Assembly (NCBI GenBank): GCA_022393335.1
Contig: JAJEKB010021191.1
Location: 2,361,411 to 2,425,410 of the forward strand
Origin: Macrotrachela quadricornifera
Lineage: Eukaryota; Rotifera; Eurotatoria; Philodinida; Philodinidae
Length of the DNA: 64,000 nt
Direction: 5' to 3'
Part shown: piece by piece, positions 46,348-58,641 of the stretch
Layout of the letters: each line of letters begins with the position of its first letter
Numbering within the stretch: the first letter of the stretch is position 1
Notes under the pieces: generated by a model
Seen by the model: the letters and a program-made list of their open reading frames with translations, nothing else
Told to the model about the DNA's origin: nothing
Databases searched by the model: none
Translations under genes and position numbers: made by a program

Positions 46348-48538
46348 GATTTTAATGATGAAACTGTTCGTTTGGAAAGAACGTAAATATCTGAAAAATA
46401 ATGTTGAAATGAATGAGTGATGAATAATTAGTATAGCGGAACGTTTGTTTGACATGTTTTATTGTATTTCATATTCACTATATTGAATGAAATGTCATTG
46501 ACATGAAAAACGACGGTTTTTATAGAGAAATAAAAGAAAAAGAAGTGTAAAATGATTGATATAATATTATATACTTGACAATATAAAATGTGAAAAGAAA
46601 AAATGAATAATAAAATTCTATGCAGAGTCACGACAGAGGTAGAAAAAAAAGGTCTTGCCTTGCAAGTCAACTGCATAATTCATTTTTACCTTCCAGGGTC
46701 TATATTCTTAATATGGGCCTCATTTAAATCAATTATAGTCATACATTTATTGAAGAAAGAGCACCGAAGACGATAAAATATAACTGCAAGTAGGTATATT
46801 TGACAATAAGATAGAAAGAGGAAAAATGGATATGCATGTGTCAACGTGTTCTTTCGTATTGGTTGTTTATTTTGAATAGTAGTCATCAAATTATAATTAT
46901 CAAATGGTTAGAATGACATTTTCATGAGAAATGTATCCACTTACACAACAATATTCACAACAAATAGGTGTATATTTGACAAAAAATATACTTTAATATT
47001 TATTACGACTTAAGTAGCCATATATTTGTGAAATATACACAGAGTAGAATATTCATCAGTAAAAGATGCGAATAGATTCACTTTAAGATCATGTTTAAAC
47101 GTCATCTGTAATGAACAATACATCAATCAATAAAAAAATATCCTTTGCATCACAAAGATAAGCTTTTCCTCCTGATTCGTAATTTCTCTAATGAATATAT
47201 TAAAATAGCTTTGATTTTCTATTGTTGTAGATAATTTAGTGTTCTACAGAATTATATATTAAAATGCAATGAATTCTGACAATTTTCAATGAAATATTGA
47301 AAACAAGTAAATAGGCCGTTCGATAGAGCACGTTCCGTTGTACAAATTAGTGTGTAAAAATTCTTTCTTTGAATTTAAATTAAGGCAGTTTTAATCAAAA
47401 TACAAAAATAAAATGCATAAAATATTTTGTACAAACACTTTCTAGACATATGTTCGAGCATTCAACATCTTTATATTTTATATTATCACGGTATTCTATA
47501 CTTATTCAATTTGAACTCTAGTGAATCGACATAAAATGAGTGTGTATGAGTATGTAGTGTTAATGAGTCAAGTTTTTCATCTTGTTTGTATTTGTTCTAT
47601 ATTAGAGGTCTGCAGGATTACTCGATTTTTTGCACGATAACAACACTTTTCGAATCTTAGCATATTCAATAATGATGAAAGTATTACTAACTTTTCTATC
47701 TATTTCCCAGAGTTAACATGTCATCCATAGGACCACAGCGCGTTCTTCTCGTTACAGACGCTAATAAAGGCAATCCCTTTGTTGCATGTAAGACGATGAT
47801 GAAAGAGTTACTGTATGATAGTATTGTCAACCTATTTAGGAATATTGATCTGAAACGAGATCAAGATGCACTCAGACAGTTAAATTTTTCATCAAGTTTT
47901 CACGTGCTTCATTTAGATAAGTTTATTTTGATATTTTATCGTCAGAATATTATCTTCGGAATAGGTGAGAGTGAAAATTAATTTACTCGGAAGAAGTCAA
48001 AATGTATTTTACTAATATTCGAGAAGGTGTAATGCTCTGTTGAATGTCGAATTTAGAACAGAGGAAAGGATTCTTGTAGGGCACATATAAAGAATTGACT
48101 TGAGCGGTATGTAAAGTCTTCCTTAAAGTATTTATAGTACTTTAAATAAAAAGTAATCTAAAAAAATTTTGAAGACTGCCAACATGCAGTTCGATCTTTT
48201 GCCTTTATGTTCATAAGGATCCTTTTTCTTTCCAACTTTGTACAAGATAATAAATCAGTTTAAATAATCTTTCGAAAACTTTTGTCTAATAGAAATTAAC
48301 TACTTCCAATTGTTATAGATCCATATTAATCATAGCTTACGACTTACAGATAAATCTTTGTATGGATATAGTAAAGATATTAGTTGTACTTGTGACACAA
48401 ATCACCTATCAGAAGACAGTTTGTCATATACTTATACTTGAAATAAAATCATTCAAATACGTTTTTAGAACTATAACTTGCTTATTTTTATTTTAAATAT
48501 ATACAAAATTTTAAAAAAAATTAAAAATAAAACTTTTA
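46348..48538. other. mostly non-coding; one unassigned 87-codon frame
   Basis: An ATG frame at 47718-47981 (plus) lies just after an acceptor-like TTTCCCAG. It begins MSSIGPQRVLLVTDANKGNP and continues with CKTMMKELLYDSIVNLF. A distant resemblance to a doublecortin-like domain came to mind, but the key residues do not support it. A GATAGAG palindrome copy is at 47322. The rest is AT-rich. Confidence 0.35.
47322..47343 (+). repeat. GATAGAG palindrome, copy 3 (worn)
   Basis: GATAGAG-N8-GTTGTAC preceded by CGTTC and followed by AAATTAGTG; the right half is degraded. Confidence 0.5.
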
Positions 48539-50440
48539 TCATCCAAGAGAGTTTTGAATATTACAAGAAGTTTGTTCGGCAGCTTGATTCGATGGACAGG
48601 GTAGTGGCAGAGAGCGAGCCGATGGACACCAAGAGCCTGGTGGGCATGGAATACAGTGAGCAAGGCCTGATTTATCAGCATAGTATCCTGCTGCGCACGG
48701 TTGGCATGCAGTGGCTAAACCAACGACAGCACTTGCTGTACCAGGTGCACATTGAACAGGTGCCGTGTTCGCTTGTGGACAATATCGACCTAGACATAGC
48801 AAATGTTCGTTAATAGAAACATGTGAACTACGTAATGTCTTTGAAACTTTCAAATTTAGAAAAAACTGAAAGAAAGAAAATCGATACCACCTTAGAATCG
48901 CAATAATCTTGCACATATGACCTTAAATGTATAATGACTAGTGACAGCGATATCTGTAGATAGTTGATTTTGAGTTGAAAGGTTTCTAACACACTCAAAG
49001 CAAATAATTCGTGTGTTTCACTTACCAGGTCCACAGACAGCACAAAAAGTAGCCGCAACTTCTAATGTTTGAAATCCCCACGAACAAGATGTACACTGTA
49101 TTTGTCCACCTGTGCTGAAAGTTCCTGGTCCACATTTAACTGGTGCTGCTGCTGCATTTGCACAATGATGACCTGGTGGGCACCAAATACAAGACGAGGT
49201 TCCATAGTTAGTGGTGTAATTACCACTTCCACATACTGTACATTGAATTTGTCCGGCCGATTTAGCTTCTGTTCCTGGTGGACACATCTCAGGTGGTGCA
49301 CTAGGATTTGGGCATCGATGACCTAGTGGACAGATTTCACAATGTGGTGAAGCAGTTTTAACTGTATAGTATCCATTTAAACATCTCGAGCATCCGGATT
49401 GTCGAGATGTACTATATGTGCCTGTATACAAATCATTTTTTTCAGTTTCACTTTTCAAATACGGTTATGAAGCTTGCTTACCAATGGCACATTCCTTTGG
49501 TGTCTCCGCTGGATTCGCACAATAAAAGCCAGGGGGACACGGTGAACATACGGTAGCACCAATATCTCGTGTAAAGGTGCCAAGTGCACACCGATCGCAG
49601 GTCGATTTTCGTCGTAATGAATTGAACGTACCCAAGGGGCACGGCTTTGGTAATTTTGATGCATCTTCACAAGAGGAACCTAAATGAAAATGTATATCAT
49701 TACTAGTTTTAAATTACATGTGCTACATTGAACGCCAATCTTGACAATGTTCTTGAAACTCTCGACATAAGCAAATAAATTATTTATCAAAAAAATATTG
49801 AAGACTATTCCATTGACCCATATCGTAAATACTATCTTTTTGCTTTTATCAGTTGATAAAAACAATATTTTTTATTCAGCCAACTTACTAAATTAAAAAA
49901 TGACAAGATCACTACTGTATGAATTCTCTAGCAAAAAACTGATATCATATTGTCATTTTTCTATTAATGTAGCTACTTCAGATTATTCTTTCGACATTAC
50001 GCCATTTTGTTATTAAATGTTTCTCTCTTGCTATTTACTAAAAACGGGAAATTTGTAGTTGAATTCTATTGTTCGTTTTAGTTGACACAATTGTAATTTG
50101 AGGAAATCTAGACAATATTAACTCTGAAACTTGAACTTTACGTTACTGAGACCTTTGTTTGAACAATTTCTATTATTATAATTTCTACCTCACATAAATT
50201 AGTAGACATACCTGGAGGACATTCCTCACAATAGCTTTTGCCTTTTGATGTTTGGTAATAACCCGATGGACAAGGAGAACATTTTGCTGCGTTTGCAAGA
50301 CTAAAAGTTCCCACTGGACACTGTTGAGGAGTAATGCTTCTACCAGGATCGCAGTAATATCCAGGTGAACATGTTATCAATGTCGATTCGATGCCTGGCA
50401 TGGCGTTCAAGACAATAAAAATTAGTATGTATTGCAACAT
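48539..50440 (-). CDS. secreted Cys-rich protein with GCC2/GCC3 (ephrin-receptor-like) repeats
   Basis: Four exons (50212-50440, 49482-49679, 49026-49421, 48539-48789), all joined in phase 1 inside Gly codons, give 357 residues. A signal peptide (MLQYILIFIVLNAMPGIES) is followed by a run of roughly eight repeats of about 40 residues with the pattern C.PG(Y/T)...(A/G)...C..C..G(Y/F)(Y/T)......C..CPPG. Examples are CPSGYYQTSKGKSYCEECPPG-like units and PGHHCANAAAAPVKCGPGTF. Such modules occur in SCUBE-like and ephrin-receptor ectodomains. No transmembrane segment is seen, so it is probably secreted; the partner is unknown. Uniform phase-1 exon borders at repeat edges suggest exon shuffling or repeat duplication. 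Introns are 532, 60 and 236 nt. Confidence 0.83.
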
Positions 50441-51507
50441 AATAAAAAAATTGTTTTCAAATAAAATTTTTAGATGTGTAATAAATCTATAATAGATACA
50501 GTATTATAAACCTTATTATTTGTAGAACTTTTTAAAAAAATAATCAATAAATAAATTTTTTGTTGTTTATGGTAAATTTTATAGTCAATTATATTGATCA
50601 CCCTCATCCTCAAGATACTAAATTTATCTTCAGCCAGTTGCATCCTCTTTTTCCTGTTTTCTTTGTATCACAAAATTTTACATTTATTAAAAAACAACAA
50701 TCTTCCAGCCTGTAGTCCTTCATATTTTCCTCTTTTCCTAAAATAAAACATTTGTGAATAAAAATTTGTCACAATTAACACCAATACTACTTACAAAAGA
50801 TTAAAACAAGGGATATTACTTAGCATTAGCATTGCATTAACTAATACTAACTGCATTACTTTAGTACCAAAATCTTCCAACAAAAGCATTGCAATTAGTA
50901 TTAAGTTAATACAATGCTAATACCAAGCTGACGTCCCTAGTCAAAATCGCCCAACGTTTCGTCTTGTTATAAAGTGCTTTTGAATTGTTCCGTGTAGATA
51001 TAATATCCGCTAAACCGACTATTTATAGCTTTAAGATAACAATATCTAACGAAGAGACCATCATTTTTTCCAACTATATGAGAACAATAGTTACTCATGA
51101 TGATAACATTTCTCCAACTCTTCGATAACAAATTAGGTAAGAAGTAAAGGTTTTTCCAACTTGGATAAAACTCTATCTAATGAGATAACATGTGTGAAAC
51201 TGTTTTTTTTCCAACTTCAAGGCAACCATATTTAATGAATGAATACACGAATAACTTGTATACCAAGCGATAAAAAGATAAAGTTAAGAGTGTCACTGCT
51301 GATGCTGATTTCCCTTTTTTTTAATTGGTAAATAAAATTCATTCCGAAAAAATATGCCTGTAAGGCATATGTCATGAGACCGACACGAGGAAGACTTTAT
51401 TAAATTCGAAGGACAATGTTTGTCATATTTTAGAATATCATCCTTATTTTCTTAGTGAAACACTTGTCTGTTACTTTACTCGATCATTGGTTACAAGCTA
51501 TCTCAAC
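50441..51507. other. intergenic, with a small imperfect palindrome
   Basis: Sequence near 50822-50862 (TTAGCATTAGCATTGCATTAAC) is inverted at about 50890-50930 (GTTAATACAATGCTAAT). It makes a stem of about 40 bp with several mismatches. This may be a tiny foldback repeat. No gene was seen. Confidence 0.45.
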
Positions 51508-53673
51508 ATGGGGTAAGTCTTATCGTAAAGCATTTCTACATTTAAAGCGAATTTTTTCGATTTTTACACATATGTAGCATACAGAAATATGTGTACGATT
51601 GTATGTTAAACTACTTGAATTTGGAAAACATCCTACAGGTTTATATAGAATTATGCTCTTTTAGTTGATGCGAGGACGTTTAAATCTATCCAAAAATCAA
51701 GGGAAAGACGATAGACATCATAAGACTAGATGGGATTTGAAGCATTATACAGTAATTAAGTCTTTCGGATAGACTGTTATACACTAAAATACAACATATA
51801 CAGCTCGCAACATATTTTTTGTGGTAGAGTTTTCAACACATAAATGCGATATATTTTGTTTTAGTAAGTGCGACGCAGGTGTTTGCTGTGGCGTTATCAT
51901 CGGTTTAATTCTGGCATTGGGGGTGGGGGTTGGAATAGGCTATGTAGTATTTAAATTTACTACACCGACTGTTCAATCAAAGCCATGCAGCACATCTCGA
52001 CCTACTGCTACTACAATAAGAACAACAACACAACAAGTCCCAACGACATCAAGTATGTTAAAAATTTTCCTACATATTCAGATCAATCACATCCGGTCGT
52101 AAATGACAAGCGTAGAAATACGATAACTGCGAATAGTTTTAAAAAATCATCATCATTTTTGACTACATTAGTTCATAAACTACCGTTAAAGTCAATGATC
52201 TCTACTCTGTTTTAATATGTTAATCTATTAAACCTAGATATAAGGCTACAACCATAAGATCACATAATTGTTGCCGCTAGATTTGGAAGGTTTAAACATA
52301 GGACTGTTTGAAGCATACAAAAGAGAATCTCTGATGATTGGTTATATTGATCCGAACAACGCAGTATTTTATCTTTATAATGGCAGAGAAATTGGCTTTT
52401 GGAAAACGATTGTCATTTGACTCATTCAAAGTTGCTGCTGGGCTATTATTGTGCTGATGATTCGTACCATGACTAGACCAGTTTGATTAGCCGTCTGAGA
52501 AGTTTTATTTGTGCGCTTCACTCTAGGAAGAGTGTCGATATTTGTGATGCTCTCCTTTTCATTATTTGTTTGATATGCTCAATTGGGCTAAGCGGAGCAT
52601 ACAGTTTGGTTAATAAAAGGTGTGCATTTGATGATGAAGATAAGCGCCAACATTATAGAAACTATTCTTAGAATGAAACGGACAACTAATTGTCAGTATG
52701 ATAACAATCGTGCAGCAACTTTGAATTAATCAAAAGATGATCAGTTATCAGCTATACAAAATAGAGTGCTCATTACGCTCTTCCGTTCAACAGTAAATCC
52801 GATTGCAAATATAGTGCAGAAGTTAGTTATTACTTCGTAGACAATTCAATATGTTCTATTATACAGTCATATTAAAAAATTGTTTGAGAAGTAGAGTGCA
52901 TTTTATAAAAAGAACAATCTATATAGGTTTCAGAACACTTTTCGTGCTCATATTTAAAATCAACATGATCAATAATCTACTAATCCAGTAGCCTTCCTTG
53001 AAAAAAGGTTTGCAATTGAAACGATTCCTCTATAAGAGTAGAAGCTGATTGTAATTTGATAGTATATTTGTTATAAAGAGCATTGTTTTTAGTTTTTCAA
53101 GGTTTAACATCAAATGGAAATTTACCGAGCAAACCAACGACGCCCAAGCCAACGACGCCCAAACCGTCGACTCCTCCTCCAACTCCTTCTTGTCCACCTG
53201 TCTTATCATCACTAGCCAGATCCGAAGTCCTTCAGTCGATAAACAACGCAATACTTCCGACTGGCTTTAGATACTATTCCAAAAAATATCAAGCACCATC
53301 ATATGCAACTACTGCTATGTTAAAGTTCGAATTCGTAGTAGAGACAGGCAAATGGTATCTTGATGATGTATCGGTTAAAGTCGAGACAAATCCAAGCAAA
53401 CAACTAATCATCAACGGAGATTTCCATACTGGTAGCTTAGATTTTCATTGGGAGCATTGTCATACACTACATTCGTGGTTCAGTGGACATGTGACCAACG
53501 AAACAGCACATAGTGGCACTTACTCTTTTGTAACAGCTGATTTCAGCTTTGGTGCCCCAGAGTATCTAACACAGAAAATAGATATTACGGGTGGTACCAG
53601 TTATATCATCGAATTTTATCTTTCCGGCATTGGCGACGTCTTGTCAGTCACAGCGACCATCGATTCTTATTAG
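51508..53673 (+). CDS. membrane-anchored protein with Thr/Pro-rich linker and lectin-like extracellular domain
   Basis: The proposed model has exons 51508-51512, 51865-52052 and 53102-53673, giving 254 residues. The 5-nt first exon (ATGGG before GTAAGT) supplies the start and reads MGKCDAGVCCG across the junction; it is plausible but rests only on splice-site fit. The segment GVIIGLILALGVGVGIGYVV is a signal-anchor helix, followed by a Thr-rich linker and a KPTTPKPTTPKPSTPPPTP stretch. The C-terminal domain reads WYLDDVSVKVETNPSKQLII, NGDFHTGSLDFHWEH and YLTQKIDITGGTSYIIEFYL. It resembles carbohydrate-binding jelly-roll modules of a rotifer family with the pattern LDNV.V......L..NG.FETG. Ligand unknown. 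Intron 2 is about 1,050 nt and contains decayed coding traces. Confidence 0.6.
52053..53101 (+). other. long intron with decayed coding traces
   Basis: Translations such as YKRESLMIGYIDPNNAVFYL and SFSLFVICSIGLSGAYSL appear when frames are changed, suggesting the worn remains of a membrane-protein gene. I cannot name it. Splice ends are GTATGT and TTCAAG. Confidence 0.35.
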
Positions 53674-56573
53674 AATACATGCACTAATTGTTTTATTGAT
53701 GAACATTACAGATGCAACGCTTCACAAAAGTCTTTCTCATTCGCCCTTTTTTGTATATTGCAATAGTTTTTTTTATCAAGTTCATGTTTCATTATAAAAT
53801 TTGGTATAATCACTTTGTTTTATGTCGCTATCCTTCAAAAAATTTCACTTTTACTAGAAATATTAAAATGAAGATGATACATGGAAACTTAACCCATCAT
53901 CAGGTCTTTAATAAACAACACGAACTTTCTTTTAGTAGATTTTAATGGAGAGGAATTGATTCATTAAAGACTATTCATAATGGCTCGACATTCACTTGTT
54001 TCTTTTGCATAGGGAAATAAAGAAAGAAGACACGTTTGTACAATTTATTTATGATTGTTGTTAAGTTAAACTTTATTTATTCTAACTCTTTCGCTAAACC
54101 TAAGATGCCTCGTTCTCATCTAATTATTGTTATCTAATTATCGTCCACTTGTGAAGTGGACAATTATTCAAGTTATCAGATTACAACTACAAACACTAAA
54201 TATCATGTCACGATGAAAGCACCAACAACCATCTAAGGCGACAGCAACATCTGAAGATGAAGATCGTCAGCTGGGGTGACATGCTGGTTGATTCAATAGC
54301 AAGTGATAGAAAAGATGATCCTAATAATTTAGTTGCAAGTGCAGTACGGACTGCTAGTGGTAAGATGCAATATGTTACAGGTGATGATGAATATGAAAAT
54401 GATAGTTATACATATGTTCCAGTGACATAGCCGAGAATTTTTAAGTAGGTGGCAATTTACCAGCTAAATTATCTATTATGGGTAGCAGTAGTAGGCAATT
54501 ATAAAGTCTAGTGGACAATAATTAAAAAATATGATGCGCATTATAGAAGCCGTTGTATACATGAAGAGAAATTAGTTATAGTCATCTTACGTTAACAGAT
54601 GAATTCTCTGTCTTTTCCTCGTGTTTCATATATCTATTTTTCAATTTCTATAATTGCATATTTTATTTGAAAAAGTCATAAATAAATAACAATAGAACAT
54701 GGAATAGTACACTTATTAATAAGCATAAATAGAAAAATAAATAATATCAACGAGCATAAGTTAACAAAAAATAATACATACCAAAAAAAAAACTAAGTAT
54801 TCATAATCCAAAATCAAATCGACATAGATGTTTTTGTTTACGAATAAATCGAGAATTTTGTTAGCGTCGATGTTCACATTTTTGGGAATGAATGGAACTG
54901 CAAGTCCATTTAATTAATTTTCAGCCATTGTTAATCTACAATAACTCAACAAATAAATTAAATGAGTCGAGTTTTAATTTATCATCACCAGATATTTTAA
55001 CATGTAAGTACAAGATATTTAGTATAAAAGTGTTTGTATAATATGTATGTTTCAATTAACAAAATGCAGTGTCTTTTCTTATACTATATTATTAATAACA
55101 CAACATTTTGGCTAGAGGGTGAGAGTGGGTGTTATTTTATCTTTTTGCCGAAAAATTATCAATATTCTTTCCTCTTTCTTCTCTTTCGTTAGGCAATGAA
55201 AAAGCTCAGTTTATCTTCTTTCATCGGTCACACAATGATACGTATTAGTTTGTTTTCTTACATTGGACAATGGCAAACAGCAAGCATTGTTCCATCTATA
55301 TTTTCAACAAATTCTCAATCATGAAAGTTATTTTTCTTAGTTATACTGTTCACTAATATACACATCCTGTGAACTACATATATTGCTATTTCATTACTAA
55401 TGTAGTACTTTTAATGTCTGAAATAAGTTGTCAAAACACTGTCATTTACACAATCAGTTTTATTCAAATATCCTATATAATTTACTCACGTTTTCAATTC
55501 TACATTACACGAATCACATCGCAATATACGTTGCGAAATCTTTTAATTTAGATTGATTCAGTCGTTTCTGTACCATACGAATTATGGTGGTAGAAATAGA
55601 AAGATTGTTGTACATTTATCCATCTTTGTTTTTAACGAATTTGAGTTTATAAGAGATAGAGAGTATTTTGCCAGTAAATATCAATGAATTATTATTATTA
55701 TGGTGATCACTCTTTAACTAGAACACATTGAAGATTGATTTTTTGTAAATCACTTGATTAAATCTCGCCAAGAGCGAATATGCCACTGGTTGAAACTATT
55801 ATGCCTCTCTTCACTTTTCCCTTTTTTAAGATAGTATTGAAGAATTTGGTTTTAGTAAAAGATATAAGCAACACTACTTTCAGTCGAAGTTTTTTCGATA
55901 GATTATTCGTTTTCAGTTAATAAGTTTGAAAGTTTCAGCAGTTTTATATAGCACTATTTACTCCTATTAGTCGACGCTTTCATTTCTTTCATTAAAAATT
56001 TATAGGAAAAAAATACTGTGAATCAAATTTTCATTGAAATAGTTTTGTGGAGCTCTGGTTTGAAGTAAATAAAAGATTCACTCTCATTTGTTTTAGATAA
56101 ATAAAACGAAACGTGTCATTCAGCATTCGATAATACAACTACTAAAAAAATTGTATAATAGCAAGAAGAAAAGAAGAATAGCCAACGAAGGGATACTATC
56201 ATAAAAATATATCAGTTTTATTCTATTTCCACTTTACAAATATTTTTTACTAAGATGACAAGAAAGAAGAACCGTTACAGAATGAAATATTATGAAATGA
56301 TGAAGATAACATTAGTCTGTGATTCTCTTCAATGACCGTTCGAAGCAAACGATAAGATTGAATATTACTGTTTTTCAAAATATGTGGTTATTGTGCGCTT
56401 TGAATAAAATACATAGTGTAAAATATATGAATTTTTCAAAAGGTTTTATATATCAATTGAATTATTGTTTTTCATGCTTAAACTATTTATTATTCAAAAG
56501 AATGAATATGAAAAATTTTCAGAAGTTTTTCATTTTATTAATTAATATATTTTAATTAGAATTTTTTCAGTGT
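53674..56573. other. 2.9 kb gene-poor stretch
   Basis: A 49-codon frame at 54281-54430 (plus; contains DPNNLVASAVRTASGKMQYV) looks coding-like but stands alone and is unassigned. Other open frames at 53591-53945, 55369 and 56319 are AT-rich and unconvincing. Confidence 0.45.
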
Positions 56574-57038
56574 TTAAAGTTGAGTAACATATTCTTCTCT
56601 CATTTGTCGAAGTTTCACAACAAGTCCTTCAATCCCTTTGATTAACTGTCCACTTTCAAATGTTACACGTTTGCTACCATCTGTCCAATTAATTTGAATC
56701 GATTCAATTCCACCATCAGCACAACCAGGACATCCATATGTATCACGTAATGTTGTAAATGTATTCAAGTCAACAAGAGAAATAAGTTCTTCATATTGAT
56801 TTGATGAAAATGGATATTCTTGTTTAACTGAAGGATAAGGTTTTTGAGGAAAATTTGGTTCTTTTGATGCAATTAATTTTATTGGATTTGATGTTACATT
56901 AATTGATCGTTGACAATAACCACGACACATTCCGAATGAAAGTCCACTTGATATTGATCGAATATCCTTCGTATCGAATTGACCATAAGTAATAGTAAAA
57001 AGTGAAAGAACAAGAAGATATTGGCAGGAAACTTGCAT
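56574..57038 (-). CDS. small secreted protein, uncharacterised family
   Basis: An intronless frame of 154 residues. A signal peptide (CQYLLVLSLFTITYG) is followed by a short mature protein with SISSGLSFGMCRGYCQRSI near the N-terminus, an EYPFSSNQYEELISLVDL segment, a GCPGCADGG motif (C-x-x-C), and IQINWTDGSKRVTFESGQLI near the C-terminus. The CPGCADGG/INW(T/S)DG(S/T)KRVTF pattern recurs in secreted or lipoprotein-like uncharacterised proteins; no activity is known to me. Four Cys (two pairs) suggest disulfides. The ATG at 57038 is the natural start because the signal peptide begins there. No neighbour gives a functional clue. Confidence 0.75.
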   Translation of the reverse strand: MQVSCQYLLVLSLFTITYGQFDTKDIRSISSGLSFGMCRGYCQRSINVTSNPIKLIASKEPNFPQKPYPSVKQEYPFSSNQYEELISLVDLNTFTTLRDTYGCPGCADGGIESIQINWTDGSKRVTFESGQLIKGIEGLVVKLRQMREEYVTQL

Positions 57039-58641
57039 TGTTGGATTTTAGAAATATTATTTGATGCAATAAAAAATATTTGATCAATATTCACTTATAT
57101 ACGCAATTGTGATAAGTATGAAATAATTCAAAAGCAAATAAAAATATCATTTGCTCTACAGGCTTTATATTTAATTTATTTTGATTCAATTATTTTCTTC
57201 ATCGCTGAAAGGATGCAATCGTCGAAAAATTATTTTTTCAAGGCTCTTAAGTCCTATGTTTATTTGCTTCATTTTCAAGGACACATGTAAAAATAAGTAA
57301 TACTCGTCATTACGATGCACTCTATCTTCAAATGAATCTATTCCAATCATCATTTATAACTGCTTTCCATTTTGAGAACCATCGATGGACATACACATAT
57401 ATACAAAGTACAGTTTAATATAGCTAATTGAGCAGATATTTTAGATGATATTGTATAAATAAAATTTACGAATACAGATACTAATGTAGTTCAACCGCGA
57501 TATTGATTTTATTCATTATAAAATATAAAAAACAGATAACAACAATTTTTCTTCTCGTTTTTAATATGAACGACTATATATATTTAGTAGTGTATGATGT
57601 ATGCTTAGATTTTATTTATTCTACAATATTTTAACATGTAATATTAGCATAATTCCTCATAACAAAAAAGGCTTTTTCAATCGAGAACATTTTAGTACCA
57701 TAGAACTATATTATCGTTTTCATTTGACAATGATTATGAAGAAGTTTTTCAATTTATTCATGTGTCTAGTTGAAAAGGTGCAAAATCATGCCTATGCTGT
57801 AAAATTCTTCCATTTTTTTCAAGATTTTGACAAGAATTTTGTAGAGCGCACGATTCTCTACAAGATGCACTATAATAAAATCGCGCACCGGCCTTTAATT
57901 TTGTTCAAAAACGGCTTACAACTGAAAAAAGATGGTTTTAAAAAGCCGAAGGTTTTTAGAAGAAAAAAAAATTTTCGATATCAAAATCCAATTTTTGAGA
58001 GAGCTGTAGTAAACATTTTGTTCAGTTTCATGTGCTCTTTCAAATAGGACGTTGCTCAAATGAAACGGACAAAAAATGATGGAGATATCAGCAAAAAAGT
58101 GAAAATGGCTCTTTTTCATGGTTTTCCAGACCCCCCCCCTCTCTTCTTCCAATGTCTATAACTCCGTGAAATTACATCGCAAGAGTCTAAAAATTTTTTC
58201 ATAACACCAGTTTTGTTTGAGGAATTACTTGGTATGAAGAAAGTATACGTCAAAATTTGACCATAAAATGCCCCTATTGAGGGACGCTCGATAGAGTCGT
58301 AAAGTCTCTCTTAAGCATCTCAATTTTTCGTAAATTCAGCAAATTCATTTTCGACTAAACGATAGTTACATTACTTTTTTTTTAATAAGAGAATAAAGAT
58401 AGATAAATCGTTACAATAGAAGAGCGACATCATTATCATTATTTTTCTTTAGTCTAGTAGATTTACCAATAGAAGAGTAAAATTAAGAAGAAACGTTTTA
58501 TTTTTAACTAAAAGAAAAAAGGTATTAGTTTTTTTCTAAAAATCTCAATTAGAATTCTGTATATATTATAAATATATTCTTTGTTTATATTCAATATTAG
58601 CAAATAAATAAATTTATTTTTTATTTTATATATATATATAA
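57039..58641. other. intergenic, probable dispersed repeat at about 57.66-58.30 kb
   Basis: The segment contains two GATAGAG-type palindromes (57841 on the minus strand; 58289), a C9 run at 58131-58139 and phrases typical of non-coding dispersed repeats (for example GGAGATATCAGCAAAAAAGT). The 148-codon frame 57601-58047 lacks family motifs and is not considered a gene. The GST gene's promoter lies at the right end, in a TA-rich run at 58628-58638. Confidence 0.4.
57841..57861 (-). repeat. GATAGAG palindrome, copy 4 (minus strand)
   Basis: Read on the minus strand it is GTAGAGAATCGTGCGCTCTAC followed by AAAATTC, matching the other copies in order. Confidence 0.5.

Noticed and set aside
47718..47981. 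Possible doublecortin-like domain
   Set aside because: Only the general strand-helix outline fits; the conserved NGD and FxxLL residues are missing.
49069..49326. Plus-strand Cys/Trp-rich frame
   Set aside because: Antisense shadow of the GCC2/GCC3 repeat exon.
57601..58047. 148-codon open frame
   Set aside because: Phe/Lys-rich AT-driven translation without motifs, overlapping a probable dispersed repeat.
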